Shown: positions 28,401 to 41,400 of the stretch, one piece after another
Layout of the letters: each line of letters starts with the position of its first letter
Position numbering within the stretch: the first letter of the stretch is position 1
Position numbers and translations under genes: made by a program
NCBI RefSeq assembly: GCF_036099295.1
Contig: NZ_CP107976.1
Coordinates: forward strand, 2,294,001-2,358,000
Reading direction: 5' to 3'
Length of the DNA: 64,000 bases
DNA from: Streptomyces sp. NBC_00358
GTDB lineage: Bacteria > Actinomycetota > Actinomycetes > Streptomycetales > Streptomycetaceae
The notes under the pieces: generated by a model
What the model was told of the DNA's origin: nothing
Seen by the model: only the letters and a program-made list of their open reading frames with translations
Databases searched by the model: none

Positions 28401-31400
28401 GCAGCTCCCGGAAGCCCGGGTTGCCGCTCAGGTCGGTGCGCAGGACCAGGGTGTTGACGAAGAAGCCGACGAGGTCGTCGAGCTTCTGGTCGGTGCGGCC
28501 CGCGACGGGCGAGCCGAGCGGGATGTCCTGGCCGGCCCCGGAGCGGGACAGCAGGGTGGCCACGGCGGCCTGGGCGACCATGAACACGGTCGCGCCGGTG
28601 TCCTGGGCCAGCGCGGTCAGCTTCTGGTGGAGTCCGGCGTCGCCGTGCACGGTGTGCGTGGTCCCCCGGTTGGAGGGGCTCGCCGGACGGGCCCGGTCCG
28701 CGGGGAGCGTGGCCTCCTCCGGCAGCTCGGCCAACGCGCGGCGCCAGTGCTCCAGTTGGCGCTCCTCTTCCTCCTCCATGACCTTCTGCTGCCACAGCGC
28801 GTAGTCGGCGTACTGGACGGGCAGCGGCTCCCACTCCGGGGCCTGTCCCCCGGTGCGGGCCTCGTAGGCGGCGGCCAGGTCGCGGAAGAGTGGTGCGTTC
28901 GACCAGCCGTCGGACGCGATGTGGTGGATCACCAGCGACAGCACGTGCGCCTGCCCGCCCAGCTTGAACAGGCGGGCCCGGAAGGGGAGTTCACCGGCGA
29001 GGTTGAAGGTGCGGGAGGCCTCCGCGCCGAGCAGGCCGGCCAGGTCCTCCTCGGCGGCGGCGACGCACGACAGCTCCACCGGACCGCCCGGCAGGATGTG
29101 CTGGTACGGCTTGTTCTCGTGGACGGGGTAGAGCGTGCGCAGGCTCTCGTGGCGGGCGACCAGGTCGCCGAGGGCCTGGCGCAGGGCCTCGGCGTCCAGC
29201 GAGCCGGTCAGCCGCAGGGCCATCGGGATGTTGTACGTCGCCGACGGGCCCTCCAACTGGTCGAGGAACCAGAGCCGTTGCTGGGCCGAGGACAACGGCA
29301 CCCGCTCCGGCCGGTCCTGCGGCGTGAGCGCCGGCCGCCGCGTGTCGCCGGACGCCGCGGTGAGCCGCTCGGCGAGCAGGGCGACCGTCGGGTACTGGAA
29401 CAGGTCCCGGATGGTGATGTCGGCGTCCCACACGGCCCGGATGCGGCTGATGAGCCGGGTGGCGAGCAGGGAGTGACCGCCGCGGTGGAAGAAGTGGTCG
29501 TCGACGGTGGCCGACGGCAGCCCGAGGACGGCCGCGAACAGGCCGCACAGCACCTCCTCGGCGGGTGTACGGGCTGCCCGGCCGGCGCTGTCCGTGCTCT
29601 GCCGGGGCGCGGGCAGCGCACGCCGGTCGATCTTGCCGTTGGTCGTCAGCGGCAGCGCGTCGAGGACGACGAACGCCGACGGGACCATGTACTCCGGCAG
29701 CGTGGACGAGATCTCCCGCTGCACCTCCTCGACGTCCGGCCGTACGTCCTGCGCCGCGACCAGGTAGGCGACGAGGCGCTTGTCGCCGGGGCGGTCCTCG
29801 CGGACGATCACGGTGGCCTGGGCGACGGCCGCGTGGGCGGTCAACGCGCTCTCGATCTCGCCCGGTTCGATCCGGAATCCGCGCAGCTTGACCTGCTGGT
29901 CGGCCCGGCCCAGGTACTCCAGCGAGCCCTCGTGGCTCCAGCGGACCAGGTCCCCGGTCCGGTACATCCGCCCGCCGGCCGTACCGGGGAACGGGTCGGC
30001 GACGAAGCGTTCCGCGGTGAGCGACGGCCGGTTGAGGTAGCCCTGTGCCAGACCCGCGCCCGCGATGTACAGCTCACCCGGGGTACCGGGCGGCACCAGG
30101 CGCAGGGCGGGGTCGAGGACGTAGAGCCGGTGGTTGTCGAGGGCCTCGCCGATCGGGACGGTGCCGGGGTAGTCGAAGGGGCGGCGGATGCGGTGGGTGG
30201 CGGCGAAGGTGGTGGTCTCGGTCGGGCCGTAGCCGTTGACGACGGTCGTGTCCGGGCAGTACTCATGGATCCGCCGCACCGCCTCGGGCGGGACGACGTC
30301 ACCGCCCGACCACACCTCCCGGACCCCGGCGAAGGCCTCCGGCGCCTCCTCGGCCATCACCCGGAACAGGCCCGCGGTCAGCCACACGCTCGTGATCCCG
30401 TGGGTGTCGATCAGCCGGCCGTAGCCCGCCGGGTCGAGGTGTCCGGGGGGAGCGACGACGAGGGTGCCGCCGTTGAGCCAGGGGACCCATATCTCGTACG
30501 TCGACGCGTCGAACGCGGCCGGCGAGTGGAACAGCACCCGGCGGTGGGCACCGCCCGCGTACCTGCTCTGCGCGGCCAGGTCGGCGACGTTGCGGTGGGT
30601 GACGGCCACGCCCTTCGGGACGCCGGTCGAGCCCGAGGTGAACATGGCGTACACCGGCTCGTCCGGGTGGACGCCGGACACCGGCGCGGTGACCGGCAGG
30701 CCCTCCGGGACCGTGGAGTCGTCGAGGACGACGAGGCGGGCGGTGGTCGCGGCGGCCACCGGGTGGTCGGCCAGCGCCTCGTCGGTGAGCAGTACGGGCG
30801 CCGCGGTGTCGGCGAGGATCTGGACCAGCCGGGTGTCCGGGTCGGTGGTGTTCAGCGGGGCGTACACCGCCCCCGCCTTCACCACCGCCAGCAGCGCGGT
30901 GAGCAGCCCGGCCGAGCGTTCCATCAGGACGGCGACCACGTCACCGCGCCGGATGCCGAGGTTGATCAGATGGTGGGCGAGCCGGTTGGTGAGCTCGTCC
31001 AGTTCGCCGTAGGTGAAGTCCTGGTACTCGTCGACCATCGCGACCGCGTCCGGGGTGCGGACGGCCTGTGCCGAGAACAACTCGGCCAGGCTCGCGTCCG
31101 GGGCGCCGGTGACCGCGCCCGCCCACTCGTCGAGGAGCTGCCGGCGCTCGTGCTCGCCGAGCAGGTCCAGGACGGACAGCGGCGTGTCCGGCGAGGTGAG
31201 CACCGACTCCAGGAGCCGCCGCAGCCGCGCCATGAGGGCGTCGATCGTACGGGCGTCGTACAGGTCGGTGGCGTACTCGATGGTGATGTCCAGGCCGTTG
31301 GGCCGCCCGTCGCGGGTGCGGTGCTCGGCGAACCCGAAGGTCAGGTCGAACTTGGCGATCTGCAGCTCGCTGTACTCGGTCCGGGCGTCCAGGCCGGGGA

Positions 31401-32487
31401 AGCCGACCGCGTCCGAACCGGCCTCGCCGAGGGTCAGCATCACCTGGAACAGGGGGTGCCGGGACGCGGACCGCTCGGGGTTGAGGACCTCCACCAGCCG
31501 GTCGAAGGGCAGGTCCTGGTGGTTCCACGCGGCCAGGTCGGTCCCCCGGACCCGGCCGAGCAGGTCCCGGAAGCTCGGGTCGCCGCTCAGGTCGGTCCGC
31601 AGGACGAGGGTGTTGACGAAGAATCCGACCAGGCCGTCCAGGGCCTCGTCGATGCGTCCGGAGACCGGCGAGCCGACCGGGATGTCGAGGCCGGCGCCGG
31701 ACCGGGACAGCACGGTCGCGACCGCCGCCTGCAGCGCCATGAACAGGGTGGCCCCCGACTCCCGCGCCAGGTGCGTCAACGCGGTGTGCGGGTCGGCCGG
31801 CAGGTGGTCGGTGCAGGTGGCGCCGTGGTACGAGGCGGTGGCCGGCCGGGGACGGTCGGCGGGGAGCGTGGCCTCTTCGGGCAGGTCGGCCAACGCCTCC
31901 TGCCAGAAGGCGAGTTGCCTGGAGCCGGCACTCTCCGGGTCGTCCGCCTCGCCGAGCAGCTCCTGCTGCCACAGCGTGTAGTCGGCGTACTGGACGGGCA
32001 GCGGCTCCCAGTCGGGCACCTGGCCCTGGGTGCGCGCCCCGTAGGCGGCGGCCAGGTCGGCGAGCAGCGGGGCGGTCGAACCGCCGTCGGAGACGATGTG
32101 GTGCATCACCACCAGCAGTACGTGCTCCCGCTCGCCGAGCGCGATCAGTCGCGCCCGCACCGGCAGGTCCACCGCGAGGTGGAAGACCTGCGCGGACTGA
32201 TCGGCGAGGACGGCCGCCAGGGTCTCACCGGTGGCCGGGACCACCGGCAGGTCGAACTCCACCTCCTCCTCGGCCAGGATGTGCTGGTACGGCGTGCCGT
32301 CCTGGTCCGGGAAGAGCGTCCGCAGGCTCTCGTGCCGGCCGATCACGTCGACGACGGCCGACCGGAGGGCATCGTGGTCGAGTTCGCCGGACAGCCGGAC
32401 GGCCAGCGGAATGTTGTACGTCGTCGAAGGGCCCTCCATCTGTGCGATGAACCACAGACGCTGCTGGGCGAAGGACAAGGGGATCAC
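25414..32487 (-). CDS. NRPS, two modules plus thioesterase (C-A-T-C-A-T-TE)
   Basis: 2357 residues; the GTG start overlaps the first NRPS stop (GTGA). Rough layout: C5 1-440 (HHIVSDG), A5 455-965 ([10 protein letters not shown]), T5 975-1045 ([11 protein letters not shown]), C6 1060-1495 (HHIASDGWS), A6 1510-2015, T6 2025-2095 (FHLGGHSLL), TE 2110-2357 with the catalytic Ser in GWSFGG (S2180), an Asp in LLDAYP and a His in EHWEMTG. By eye, the A5 pocket reads DAYWWGGTF(K), a known valine code. The A6 pocket reads about DALQMAGGF(K), which I cannot assign. No epimerisation or methylation domain is seen. It should receive a tetrapeptide from the partner NRPS and release a hexapeptide, linear or cyclised. 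Confidence 0.93.
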   Translation of the reverse strand: MIPLSFAQQRLWFIAQMEGPSTTYNIPLAVRLSGELDHDALRSAVVDVIGRHESLRTLFPDQDGTPYQHILAEEEVEFDLPVVPATGETLAAVLADQSAQVFHLAVDLPVRARLIALGEREHVLLVVMHHIVSDGGSTAPLLADLAAAYGARTQGQVPDWEPLPVQYADYTLWQQELLGEADDPESAGSRQLAFWQEALADLPEEATLPADRPRPATASYHGATCTDHLPADPHTALTHLARESGATLFMALQAAVATVLSRSGAGLDIPVGSPVSGRIDEALDGLVGFFVNTLVLRTDLSGDPSFRDLLGRVRGTDLAAWNHQDLPFDRLVEVLNPERSASRHPLFQVMLTLGEAGSDAVGFPGLDARTEYSELQIAKFDLTFGFAEHRTRDGRPNGLDITIEYATDLYDARTIDALMARLRRLLESVLTSPDTPLSVLDLLGEHERRQLLDEWAGAVTGAPDASLAELFSAQAVRTPDAVAMVDEYQDFTYGELDELTNRLAHHLINLGIRRGDVVAVLMERSAGLLTALLAVVKAGAVYAPLNTTDPDTRLVQILADTAAPVLLTDEALADHPVAAATTARLVVLDDSTVPEGLPVTAPVSGVHPDEPVYAMFTSGSTGVPKGVAVTHRNVADLAAQSRYAGGAHRRVLFHSPAAFDASTYEIWVPWLNGGTLVVAPPGHLDPAGYGRLIDTHGITSVWLTAGLFRVMAEEAPEAFAGVREVWSGGDVVPPEAVRRIHEYCPDTTVVNGYGPTETTTFAATHRIRRPFDYPGTVPIGEALDNHRLYVLDPALRLVPPGTPGELYIAGAGLAQGYLNRPSLTAERFVADPFPGTAGGRMYRTGDLVRWSHEGSLEYLGRADQQVKLRGFRIEPGEIESALTAHAAVAQATVIVREDRPGDKRLVAYLVAAQDVRPDVEEVQREISSTLPEYMVPSAFVVLDALPLTTNGKIDRRALPAPRQSTDSAGRAARTPAEEVLCGLFAAVLGLPSATVDDHFFHRGGHSLLATRLISRIRAVWDADITIRDLFQYPTVALLAERLTAASGDTRRPALTPQDRPERVPLSSAQQRLWFLDQLEGPSATYNIPMALRLTGSLDAEALRQALGDLVARHESLRTLYPVHENKPYQHILPGGPVELSCVAAAEEDLAGLLGAEASRTFNLAGELPFRARLFKLGGQAHVLSLVIHHIASDGWSNAPLFRDLAAAYEARTGGQAPEWEPLPVQYADYALWQQKVMEEEEERQLEHWRRALAELPEEATLPADRARPASPSNRGTTHTVHGDAGLHQKLTALAQDTGATVFMVAQAAVATLLSRSGAGQDIPLGSPVAGRTDQKLDDLVGFFVNTLVLRTDLSGNPGFRELLTRVRESDLAAWAHQDLPFDRLVEILNPERTTARHPLFQVMLTVGDTSTEAPRLGDLEGEFAFPSASVAKFDLTFAFAEHRGADGEPGGLDITVEYATDLYDARTIEAAADRLVRLLQAAVTDPELPLSELGLLSEGERERVLDWSGVPTRAPVLGLDGLFAGQAARTPDSLALVFEEQRLTYAELDVWSNRLARHLTTRGVTPGSLVALHLERSPHLIATILAVLKAGAGYTVLDPQFPADRLTTVLGQTRPSALVTQTHLTALPTAAPLVDLTVDAAVISALSGTPVETGGHPEATACVMFTSGSTGVPKGVAASHRALAATFIGPDYLHFGPEQTYLQSSPVSWDAFALEVFGPLLHGGVCVLQPGQPTDPHQIAELVERHGVTTLQMSASLFNHMLDEHPAVFSRVREAMTAGEAASPAHTAKALADHPHLHLVNGYGPAESMGFTTAHTITASAPAIPIGRPIAGKHSYVLDENLRLLPPGVPGELYVAGHGLAHGYIGQPVLSAERFVANPYGAPGSRMYRTGDLARWSQEGALEYLGRADQQIKLRGFRIEPGEIESALLRHPSVAQCAVMIREDRPGDKRLVAYVVAAEAPVDLSELRRHAAAALPEYMVPAAIVALDSLPLTVNGKLDRRALPEPPRAEATGGRSPRTPAEEILCGLYAAVLGVPSVTIDDHFFHLGGHSLLATRLIGRIRAVWDTPVTIRDLFQYPTPALLAEHIAENAGGNPLETLLPIRAASGEPPLFCVHPVSGMSWCYAGLLRHLDERPLIGLQARELTDPALRPGSMAEMADTYVAEIRSVQPHGPYHLMGWSFGGLVAHAIAARLEELGEEVALLGLLDAYPLPEGFTAPVVDGREVLTAFLGTRGARLDAACADSAPDPAELAELLRREDPILGALDPVQAAAVVEATAAHLEMRYRYVPERRFGGNAVFFNASRTPAAQSGAGSWAPYVLGRIEEYDVDCEHWEMTGAEPLREIGKVLGEQLRGVRQ
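29440..30660 (-). repeat. NRPS module-5 copy of a duplicated A-domain segment (partner about 35770-36985)
   Basis: This stretch of A5/T5 closely matches the A3/T3 stretch about 6.33 kb upstream. In places it runs over 100 bases with only a few changes, for example around the [10 protein letters not shown] region (30110-30310 vs 36440-36640). Boundaries are by eye. Both copies share the unusual FHRGGHS carrier motif. Confidence 0.7.
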
Positions 32488-35400
32488 TTTGTTGCTCCCA
32501 TCCGGCGCATCGGCCGCAGTTTGGGCCTGGCGGCCACGGCGCCGTCGAGCTTCTCGACGAGCGTTGCCACGATCGGGTTTTCGAAGAGGGTCGCCACGGA
32601 CACCTCGACCTCCAGCACGGTGCGGATACGGCCGACCAGCCGGGTGGCGAGCAGGGAGTGCCCGCCGAGGTGGAAGAAGTGGTCGTCGATGGTGACGGCG
32701 GGCAGTCCGAGGATCTCGGCGAAGAGCCCGCAGAGGACTTCTTCCCTGGGTGTGCGCGGTGCGCGTCCGGAGGCGGCCTCGCCGGTCGACTGCGGTGCGG
32801 GCAGGGACTTGCGGTCCACCTTGCCGTTGCCGGTCAGCGGGATCGTGTCCAGCACCATCAGCACCGACGGCACCATGTACTCGGGCAGCAGTCCGGCCGT
32901 GCGCCGCTTCACGTCCTCGACGTCGACACCTGCCCCGTCCTGCGCGGTGAGGTAGGCGACGAGGCGTTTGTCTCCGGGGCGGTCCTCGCGGACCGCGACG
33001 ACGGCCTGGCCGACGGCCTCGTGGGCCGCCAGCACGCTCTCGATCTCGCCGAGTTCGATCCGGAAGCCGCGCAGCTTCACCTGCTCGTCGGCCCGGCCCA
33101 GGTACTCCAGCGAACCCTCCCGGTTCCAGCGGACCAGGTCACCGGTGCGGTACATCCGGCTTCCGGCAGGACCGTACGGGTCCGCCACGAAGCGGTCCGC
33201 GGTGAGCGAGGGGCGGTCCAGGTAGCCCTGGGCGAGGCCCGCGCCGGCGATGTAGAGCTCGCCGGGGGTGCCGGGTGGGGCGAGCCGGAGGCCGGGGTCG
33301 AGGACGTGGAGGCGGTGGTTGTCCAGTGCCTCACCGATCGGGATGGCCCCGGTGTGACCGAAGGGCCTCTTGACGTGGTGGGTCGCCGCGAAGGTGGTGG
33401 TCTCGGTGGGACCGTAGCCGTTGACGACGGTGATCCCCGGGTTGTGGTCCATCACCCTCCGCACGGCCTCCGGCGGCACGACGTCACCGCCGGCCCAGAC
33501 CTCCCGCACCCCCGCGAGGACCCCCGGGGCCTCCTCGGCGATGAGACGGAACAGACCGGCGGTCAGCCACAGACCCGTGATCGCGTGCTCCGCGATGAGC
33601 CGCTGATACGCCGCGGTGTCGAGATGCCCCGCAGGCGCGACCACCAGCGCCCCGCCCGTCAGCCACGGGACCCACATCTCATAGGTGGAGGCATCGAAGG
33701 CCATCGGCGAATGGAACAGGACACGGGAGTGGTTGCCGCCCGCGTACATCCGCTGATGCGCCAGGTCGGCCACATTGCGATGGGTGACCGCCACCCCCTT
33801 CGGAACACCCGTCGAGCCCGACGTGAACATGGCGTACACCGGCTGGTCCGGATGCACCCGCACCCCCGGATCACCCGCGTCGCCCTGGTCCGGGGCCGCG
33901 CCCGGGACGACCTTGGCTCCCGCGGGCAGCCGCACCTCCCCGGGATCCCGGTCGGTGACGAAGAACGAGACGTCGGACTGCTCGACGATGAGCTGGACGC
34001 GCTCCATCGGGTAGCGGGTGTCGAGCGGCACGTACACACCGCCCGCCTTCACGACCGCGAGCGTGGCGACGACCGCGTCCACCGACCGCTCCTGGAAGAG
34101 AGCGACCCGACTGCCGACGCCCACCCCCTCCGCGATCAGCCGGTGAGCCAGCCGGTTCGCCCGCCCGTCCAGCTCCCGGAACGACAACTCCTCGCCCCCA
34201 TGGACGACCGCCACCGCGTCCGGAGTACGCGCGACCTGCGCCGCGAACAACTCCCCCAGCCCCGCGTCGGCACCCCCGGTGACCGCGCCCGCCCGCTGCC
34301 GCAGCAGCAGCGACCGCTCACCTTCGGAGAGCAACTCCAGTGATTCGACGGGCAGTTCAGGTGAGGCCACGACCGCTTCCAGCAGTCGTACGAAGCGGTC
34401 CGCGACGCCCTCGACTGTGCTCGCGTCGAACAGGTCGGTCGCGTACTCGACGATGATGTCCAGACCGCCGGGCTCGCCGTCCTCTCCCCGGCGCTCCGCG
34501 AAGCCGAAGGTGAGGTCGAACTTGGCGATCTCCACCTTCGAGAACTCGTACGCCGTTTCCAGGCCGGGCAGTTCGGGCGCGTCAGCCGCCGTGTCGCCCA
34601 GGGTGAGCATGACCTGGAACAGGGGGTGCCGGTTGGGTGTGCGCTCGGGGTTGAGGATCTCGACCAGGCGGTCGAAGGGCAGGTCCTGGTGGTTCCAGGC
34701 GGCCAGGTCCGTCTCCCGGACGCGGTGCAGCAGGTCGCGGAAGCTCGGGGCGCCGCTCAGGTCGGTGCGCAGGACCAGGGTGTTGACGAAGAAGCCGACG
34801 AGGTCGTCGAGCTGCTGGTCCGTGCGGCCGGCGACCGGGGAGCCGAGCGGGATGTCGTACCCGGCGCCCGAGCGGGACAGCAGGGTCGACACGGCCGCCT
34901 GCGCGACCATGAACAGGGTCGTGCCCGTGTCCTGGGCCAGCGCGGTGAGCTCCTGGTGGAGTCCGGCGTTCCCGTGCACGACGTGCGTGCTGCCCCGGTT
35001 GGAGGCGGTCGCCGGGCGGGGCCGGTCGGCCGGGAGGGTGGCCTCGTCCGGCAGGTCCGCCAACGTCTCCCGCCAGAAGCCGAGTTGGCGTTCCTCGTCC
35101 TGCTCCATCAGCTGCTGCTGCCACAGCGCGTAGTCGGCGTACTGGACGGGCAGCGGCTCCCACTCCGGGGTCTGGCCCTCGGCGCGGGCCGCGTAGGCGG
35201 CGGCCAGGTCGCGGAAGAGGGGTGCGTTGGACCAGCCGTCGGACGCGATGTGGTGGATCACCAGGAGCAGGACGTGCTCCCGGTCGCCGAGGGCCAGCAG
35301 GTGGGCGCGGAGCGGGATGCCGGAGGCCAGGTCGAAGGGGGTGGCCGCGAGTCCGGCCAGGCGGGCGGCGAGTGTGTCTTGCGTGACCGGGACGACGGGC

Positions 35401-38400
35401 AGTCCGACCGGCTCGGGGGCCCGCACCGACTGGTAGGCCTTGCCCTCGTGGGTGGGGTAGACGGTGCGCAGGCTCTCGTGGCGGGTGACGAGGTCGGTGA
35501 GTGCCTGCCGCAGGGCCTCGACGTCCACCGCGCCGGTGAGGCGCAGGGCCATCGGGATGTTGTACGTCGCCGACGGGCCCTCCATCTGGTCCAGGAACCA
35601 GAGCCGTTGCTGGGCGGAGGACAGCGGCACGCGCTCGGGGCGCTCCTTCGCGCGGGTCAGCGCGGCCCGGGGAAGTTCGCCACTGCCCTCCGTGACCCGC
35701 TCGGACAGGGCGACCACGGTCGGGTACCGGAACAGGTCCCGGACGCCGAGCTGGACGCCGAAGGCCTGGCGGATGCGGCTGATCAGGCGGGTGGCGAGCA
35801 GCGAGTGCCCGCCCCGGTGGAAGAAGTGGTCGTCGATGGTGGCCGACGGCAGTCCGAGGACCGCCGCGAACAGGCCGCACAGGACCTCTTCCTGGGGGGT
35901 GCGCGGGGCGCGTCCGGTGACGTCGTGGGTGACCTGCGGGGTGGGCAGCGCGCGCCGGTCGATCTTGCCGTTGGCGGTCAGTGGGAGGGCGTCGAGGAGC
36001 ACGAAGGCCGACGGGACCATGTACTCGGGGAGGGCCGAAGTGGCGTGCCGGCGCAGGTCGTTCAGGTCCACGCCGCCCTCGGCGGCCACCAGGTAGGCGA
36101 CGAGCCGCTTGTCCCCGGGCCGGTCCTCGCGGACGATCACGGTGGCCTGGACGACACTTCCATGACCCGTCAACGCGGTCTCGATCTCACCGAGTTCGAT
36201 GCGGAAGCCGCGCAGCTTGATCTGCTGGTCGGCCCGTCCGAGGTACTCCAGCGAGCCCTCGTGGTTCCACCGCACCAGGTCCCCGGTTCGGTACATCCGG
36301 GTGCCCGGCTCGTCGGCGTACGGGTCGGCGACGAACCGTTCGGCGGTCAGCGACGGACGGCCCACATAGCCGCGCGCCAGACCGGCCCCGGCGATGTACA
36401 GCTCACCGGGCGCACCGGCCGGAACGAGCCGGAGCGCGGGGTCGAGGACGTAGAGCCGGTGGTTGTCGAGGGCCTCGCCGATCGGGACGGTGCCGGGGTG
36501 GTCGAAGGGGCGGCGGATGCGGTGGGTGGCGGCGAAGGTGGTGGTCTCGGTCGGGCCGTAGCCGTTGACGACGGTCGTGTCCGGGCAGTGCTCATGGATC
36601 CGCCGCACCGCCTCGGGCGGGACGACGTCACCGCCGGCCCACACCTCCCGGAGTCCCGCGAAGGCCTCCGGCGCTTCCTCGGCCATCACCCGGAACAGCC
36701 CCGCCGTCAGCCACAGACTCGTGATCGAGTGGCCGGCGATCAGTTCGCTCAGAGTGCCGGTCTCCAGGTGGCCCCGGGGCGCCACGACGACCGTGCCGCC
36801 GGTCAGCCACGGCACCCAGATCTCGTAGGTGGAGGCGTCGAAGGTGTGCGGGGAGTGGAAGAGGACGCGCTGGTGGCCGCCGCCCGCGTACATCCGCTGG
36901 CGGGCCAGGTCGGCCACGTTGCGGTGGGTGACGGCGACGCCCTTCGGGACGCCGGTCGAGCCCGAGGTGAACATGACGTACAGCCACTGGTCGGGGTGGG
37001 TGGGGGCGGTGGGCCTCGTCGCGGGGCGGCCGTCCAGGTCCTTGGCCTCGACGACGAGGTCCCGGGCCTGTGCCCGGGTGACCAGCGGATGGTCGGCCAG
37101 CGCCCGGTCGGTGATCAGGACCGGCGCGTCGAGTTCGTCGAGGATCTGGGTGTGGCGGGTGTCCGGGTCGGCCGGGTTGAGGGGCGCGTAGGCGCCGCCC
37201 GCCTTCACGACCGCGAGCATGGCGACCAGGAGGTCGGCCGAGCGCTCCATCATCAGGGCGACGACGGATTCGGGGCCGACGCCGAGGCCGATGATCCGCT
37301 GTGCGAACCGGTCGGACTCGGCGTCGAGTTCGGCGTAGGTGAACGAGCGCTCCTCGGACGCCACGGCGACCGCGTCCGGCGTACGGGCCACCTGTGCGGC
37401 GAACAGCTCCGCGAGGCCCGCGTCCGGGAAGGCGCCGTCGGTGACCGGACCCGCGCCCAGCTCCAGCAGCCGCTCCCGCTCCTCGGGGCCGGTGAACTCC
37501 AGCTCCCCGACCGGCAGTTCCGGCGTGGCGACGGCCGCTTCCAGCAGTCGTACGAGACGATCCGCGAGCCCCTCGACGGTCCTGGCGTCATACAGGTCCG
37601 TCGCGTACTCGATGGCCAGGTCGAGGCCGTCGGGCCGGCCGTCGGCGGTGCGGTGCTCGTGGAAGGAGAAGGTCAGGTCGAACTTGGCGATCTCCAGCGG
37701 GGTGAAGCCCGACTCCGTGTGCACACCCGGGAGTTCGAGGACCGGCTTGGCCGCGTCCTGGAGGGTGAGGGCCACCTGGAAGAGCGGGTGCCGGGCGGTG
37801 CTGCGCTCGGGGTTGAGGATCTCGACCAACCGGTCGAAGGGCAGGTCCTGGTGGGCCCAGGCCGCCAGGTCGGTCTCCCGGACCCGGTCGAGGAGCTCGC
37901 GGAAGGAGGGGTCACCGTCGACATCGGTGCGCAGCACCAGGCTGTTGACGAAGAAGCCCACCATGTCGTCGAGGCGCTGGTCGGTGCGGCCCGCGATCGG
38001 CGCCCCGATCGGGATGTCCGTACCGGCGCCGGAGCGGGCCAGCGCGGTCGCCACGGCGGCCTGCGCCACCATGAACAGGGTCGTCCCGGTCTCCCGGGCC
38101 AGCCGGGTCAGCGCCTCGTGCAGCGCGGGCGGGCACTGCACGCCGTGCGTGCGGCCCCGGAAGCTCGCGGTCGCCGGACGCGGCCGGTCGGCGGGGAGGG
38201 TCGCCTCCTCGGGCAGCTCGCCCAGCGTGTGCCGCCAGAACTCCGCCTGCCGTTCGCCGTCCGTCGCCAGCAGCTCCTCCTGCCAGAGGGTGTAGTCGGC
38301 GTACTGGACCGGGAGTTGCTCCCACTCGGGTGCCCGGTCCGCGATCCGGGCGGTGTAGGCGGTGGCCACATCGCGCAGGAAGGGGGCGGTGGACCAGCCG

Positions 38401-41400
38401 TCGGAGACGATGTGGTGCATGACCACGAGCAGCACGTGATCCTGTGGCCCGGTGCCGAACAGGCAGGCCCGGACGGGGAGTTCGGCGGCCAGGTCGAAGG
38501 CGCGGGCCGCCTCCTCGCCGAGCAGCGCGTCCAGGGTGTGCTCGTCGGCGGGGGTGACCGGGAGGTCCAGGCGGATCTCACCGGCCGGCAGCACCAGTTG
38601 CCCGGCCTCGCCGTCCGTCACCGAGAACAGCGTCCGCAGACTCTCGTGGCGTACGACGGTGTCGGTGAGCGCGAGCCGCAGCGCCTCGGTGTCCACGGCT
38701 CCGGTGAGCCGCAGGGCCAGCGGGATGTTGTACGTCGCCGAAGGCCCCTCCAACTGGTCCAGGAACCACAGCCTGCGCTGCCCGAACGACAGCGGCACCC
38801 GCTCCGGCCGCACCCGCTCCCGCAGTACGGGCCGCCGTACGTCGTCCCCGCCCCGCTGCTCCACGAACTCGGCCAGCGCGGCCGGAGTCGGGCCCTGGAA
38901 CAGGTCCTTCACGGTGATCTGCGTGCCGAAGGCCTGGCGGATGCGGCTGATGAGCCGGGTGGCGAGCAGGGAGTGCCCGCCGAGGTGGAAGAAGTGGTCG
39001 TCGATGGCGACGTCCGCCAGCCCGAGGATCTCGGCGAACAGCCCGCACAGCACCTCCTCGGCGGGTGTGCGGGGCGCGCGTCCGGAGGCGGCCTCGCCGG
39101 TCGACTGCGGTGCGGGCAGGGACTTGCGGTCCACCTTGCCGTTGCCGGTCAGCGGGATCGCGTCCATCGGCACGAAGGCCGACGGGACCATGTACTCGGG
39201 CAGGACGGCCGCGGTCTGCCGCCGCAGGTCGTTCACGTCCAGACCGGCTTCGCCCGCGGGCACGACGTAGGCGACGAGGCGTTTGTCGCCGGGGCGGTCC
39301 TCGCGGACCGCGACGACGGCCTGGCCGACGGCCTCGTGGGCCGCCAGCACGCTCTCGATCTCGCCGAGTTCGATCCGGAAGCCGCGCAGCTTCACCTGCT
39401 CGTCGGCCCGGCCCAGGTACTCCAGCGAACCCTCCCGGTTCCAGCGGACCAGGTCGCCGGAACGGTACATCCGACTTCCGGCCGGACCGTACGGGTCCGC
39501 CACGAAGCGGTCCGCGGTGAGCGAGGGGCGGTCCAGGTAGCCCTGGGCGAGGCCCGCGCCGGCGATGTAGAGCTCGCCGGGGGTGCCGGGGGCGACCAGG
39601 CGGAGGTGCTCGTCGAGGACGTGGAGGCGGTGGTTGTCGAGGGCCTCGCCGATCGGGACGGGGCCGGTGCGGTCGAAGGGGCGCCGGATGTGGTGGGTCG
39701 CCGCGAAGGTGGTGGTCTCGGTGGGACCGTAGCCGTTGACGACGGTGATCCCCGGGTTGTGGTCCATCACCCGCCGGACAGCCTCCGGCGGCACGACGTC
39801 ACCGCCCGCCCAGACCTCCCGCACCCCCGCGAAGACCCCCGGGGCCTCCTCCGCGATGAGACGGAACAGACCGGCGGTCAGCCACAGACCCGTGATCGCA
39901 TGATCCGCGATGAGCCGCTGATACGCCGCCGTGTCGAGATGCCCCGCAGGCGCGACCACCAACGCCCCACCCGTCAGCCACGGAACCCACATCTCATAGG
40001 TCGAGGCATCGAAAGCCATCGGCGAATGGAACAGGACACGGGAGTGGTTGCCGCCCGCGTACATCCGCTGATGCGCCAGGTCGGCCACATTGCGATGAGT
40101 GACCGCCACCCCCTTCGGAACACCCGTCGACCCCGACGTGAACATGGCGTACACCGGCTGGTCCGGATGCACCCGCACCCCCGGATCGCCCGCGTCCGCG
40201 CCTCCGCCGTCCAGGTCGCCGACGTGGAACAGCCGGGTGCCTGCAGGAAGTTGGAGACCGGAGATGTCGGTGTCCGTGAGGAGGAAGCCGATGCTCGACT
40301 GGGCGACGACGAGCTGGATGCGGTCCACGGGGTAGCGGGTGTCGAGCGGGACGTACACACCGCCCGCCTTGACGACCGCGAGCGTGGCGACGACCGCGTC
40401 CACCGACCGCTCCTGGAAGAGAGCGACCCGGCTGCCCACACCGACCCCCTCCGCGATCAACCGGTGAGCCAGCCGGTTCGCCCGCCCGTCCAGCTCACGG
40501 AACGACAACTCCTCACTCCCGTGAACGACCGCCACCGCGTCCGGAGTACGCGCGACCTGCGCCGCGAACAACTCCCCCAGCCCCGCGTCCGCACCCCCGG
40601 TGACAGACCCGGCCCACGACTCCAGCAGCAGCGACCGCTCGCCCGAGGACAGCAACTCCAGTTCCCCCACCGGCAGATCGGGCGTCCGCGCCGCCGCGTC
40701 CAGCAGGCGGACGAGCCGTGCGCCGGTCGCCTCGATCGTGCCCGTGTCGTACAGGTCGGTCGCGTACTCGACGGTGATGTCCAGGCCGCCGGGCTCCCCG
40801 TCCGCCCCCCGGTGCTCCGCGAAGGAGAACGTCAGGTCGAACTTGGCGGCCTTCAGCCAGGTGAACTCGGCCTGGGTGTCGAGGCCTTCGGCGGTCAGGG
40901 TCGGGGTGGCCGCGTCGGTGAGGGTGAGCATGACCTGGAACAACGGGTGTCGGGCCGCCGACCGGTCCGGGTTGAGGATCTCGACCAGGCGGTCGAAGGG
41001 CAGGTCCTGGTGCGCCCAGGCGGCCAGGTCGGTCTCCCGGACGCGGGTCAGCAGCTCCCGGAAGCTGGGGTTGCCGCTCAGATCGGTGCGCAGGACCAGG
41101 GTGTTGACGAAGAAGCCGACGAGGTCGTCGAGCTTCTGGTCGGTGCGGCCCGCGATCGGTGAGCCGAGCGGGATGTCCTGGCCGGCGCCCGAGCGGGACA
41201 GCAGGGTCGACACGGCCGCCTGCGCGACCATGAACACCGAGGCGCCGGACTCGCGGGCCAGCGCGCCCAGCGACGCGTGGACCTCGGGCGGGCAGTGCAC
41301 GGTGTGGGTCGCGCCGCGGTAGGAGGCGACCACCGGGCGTGGCCGGACGGCCGGGAGCGTGACCTCCTCGGGCAGATCCGCCAACGCCGAGCTCCAAAAG

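Noticed and set aside
25201..32955. 7.7-kb open frame on the plus strand opposite the TE-bearing NRPS
   Set aside because: Low-complexity Gly/Arg/Val/Gln-rich translation with no domain; a GC-skew shadow of the real NRPS gene on the minus strand.
34626..41162. 6.5-kb open frame opposite the four-module NRPS
   Set aside because: Same shadow pattern: repetitive because the NRPS modules repeat, with no recognisable motifs.
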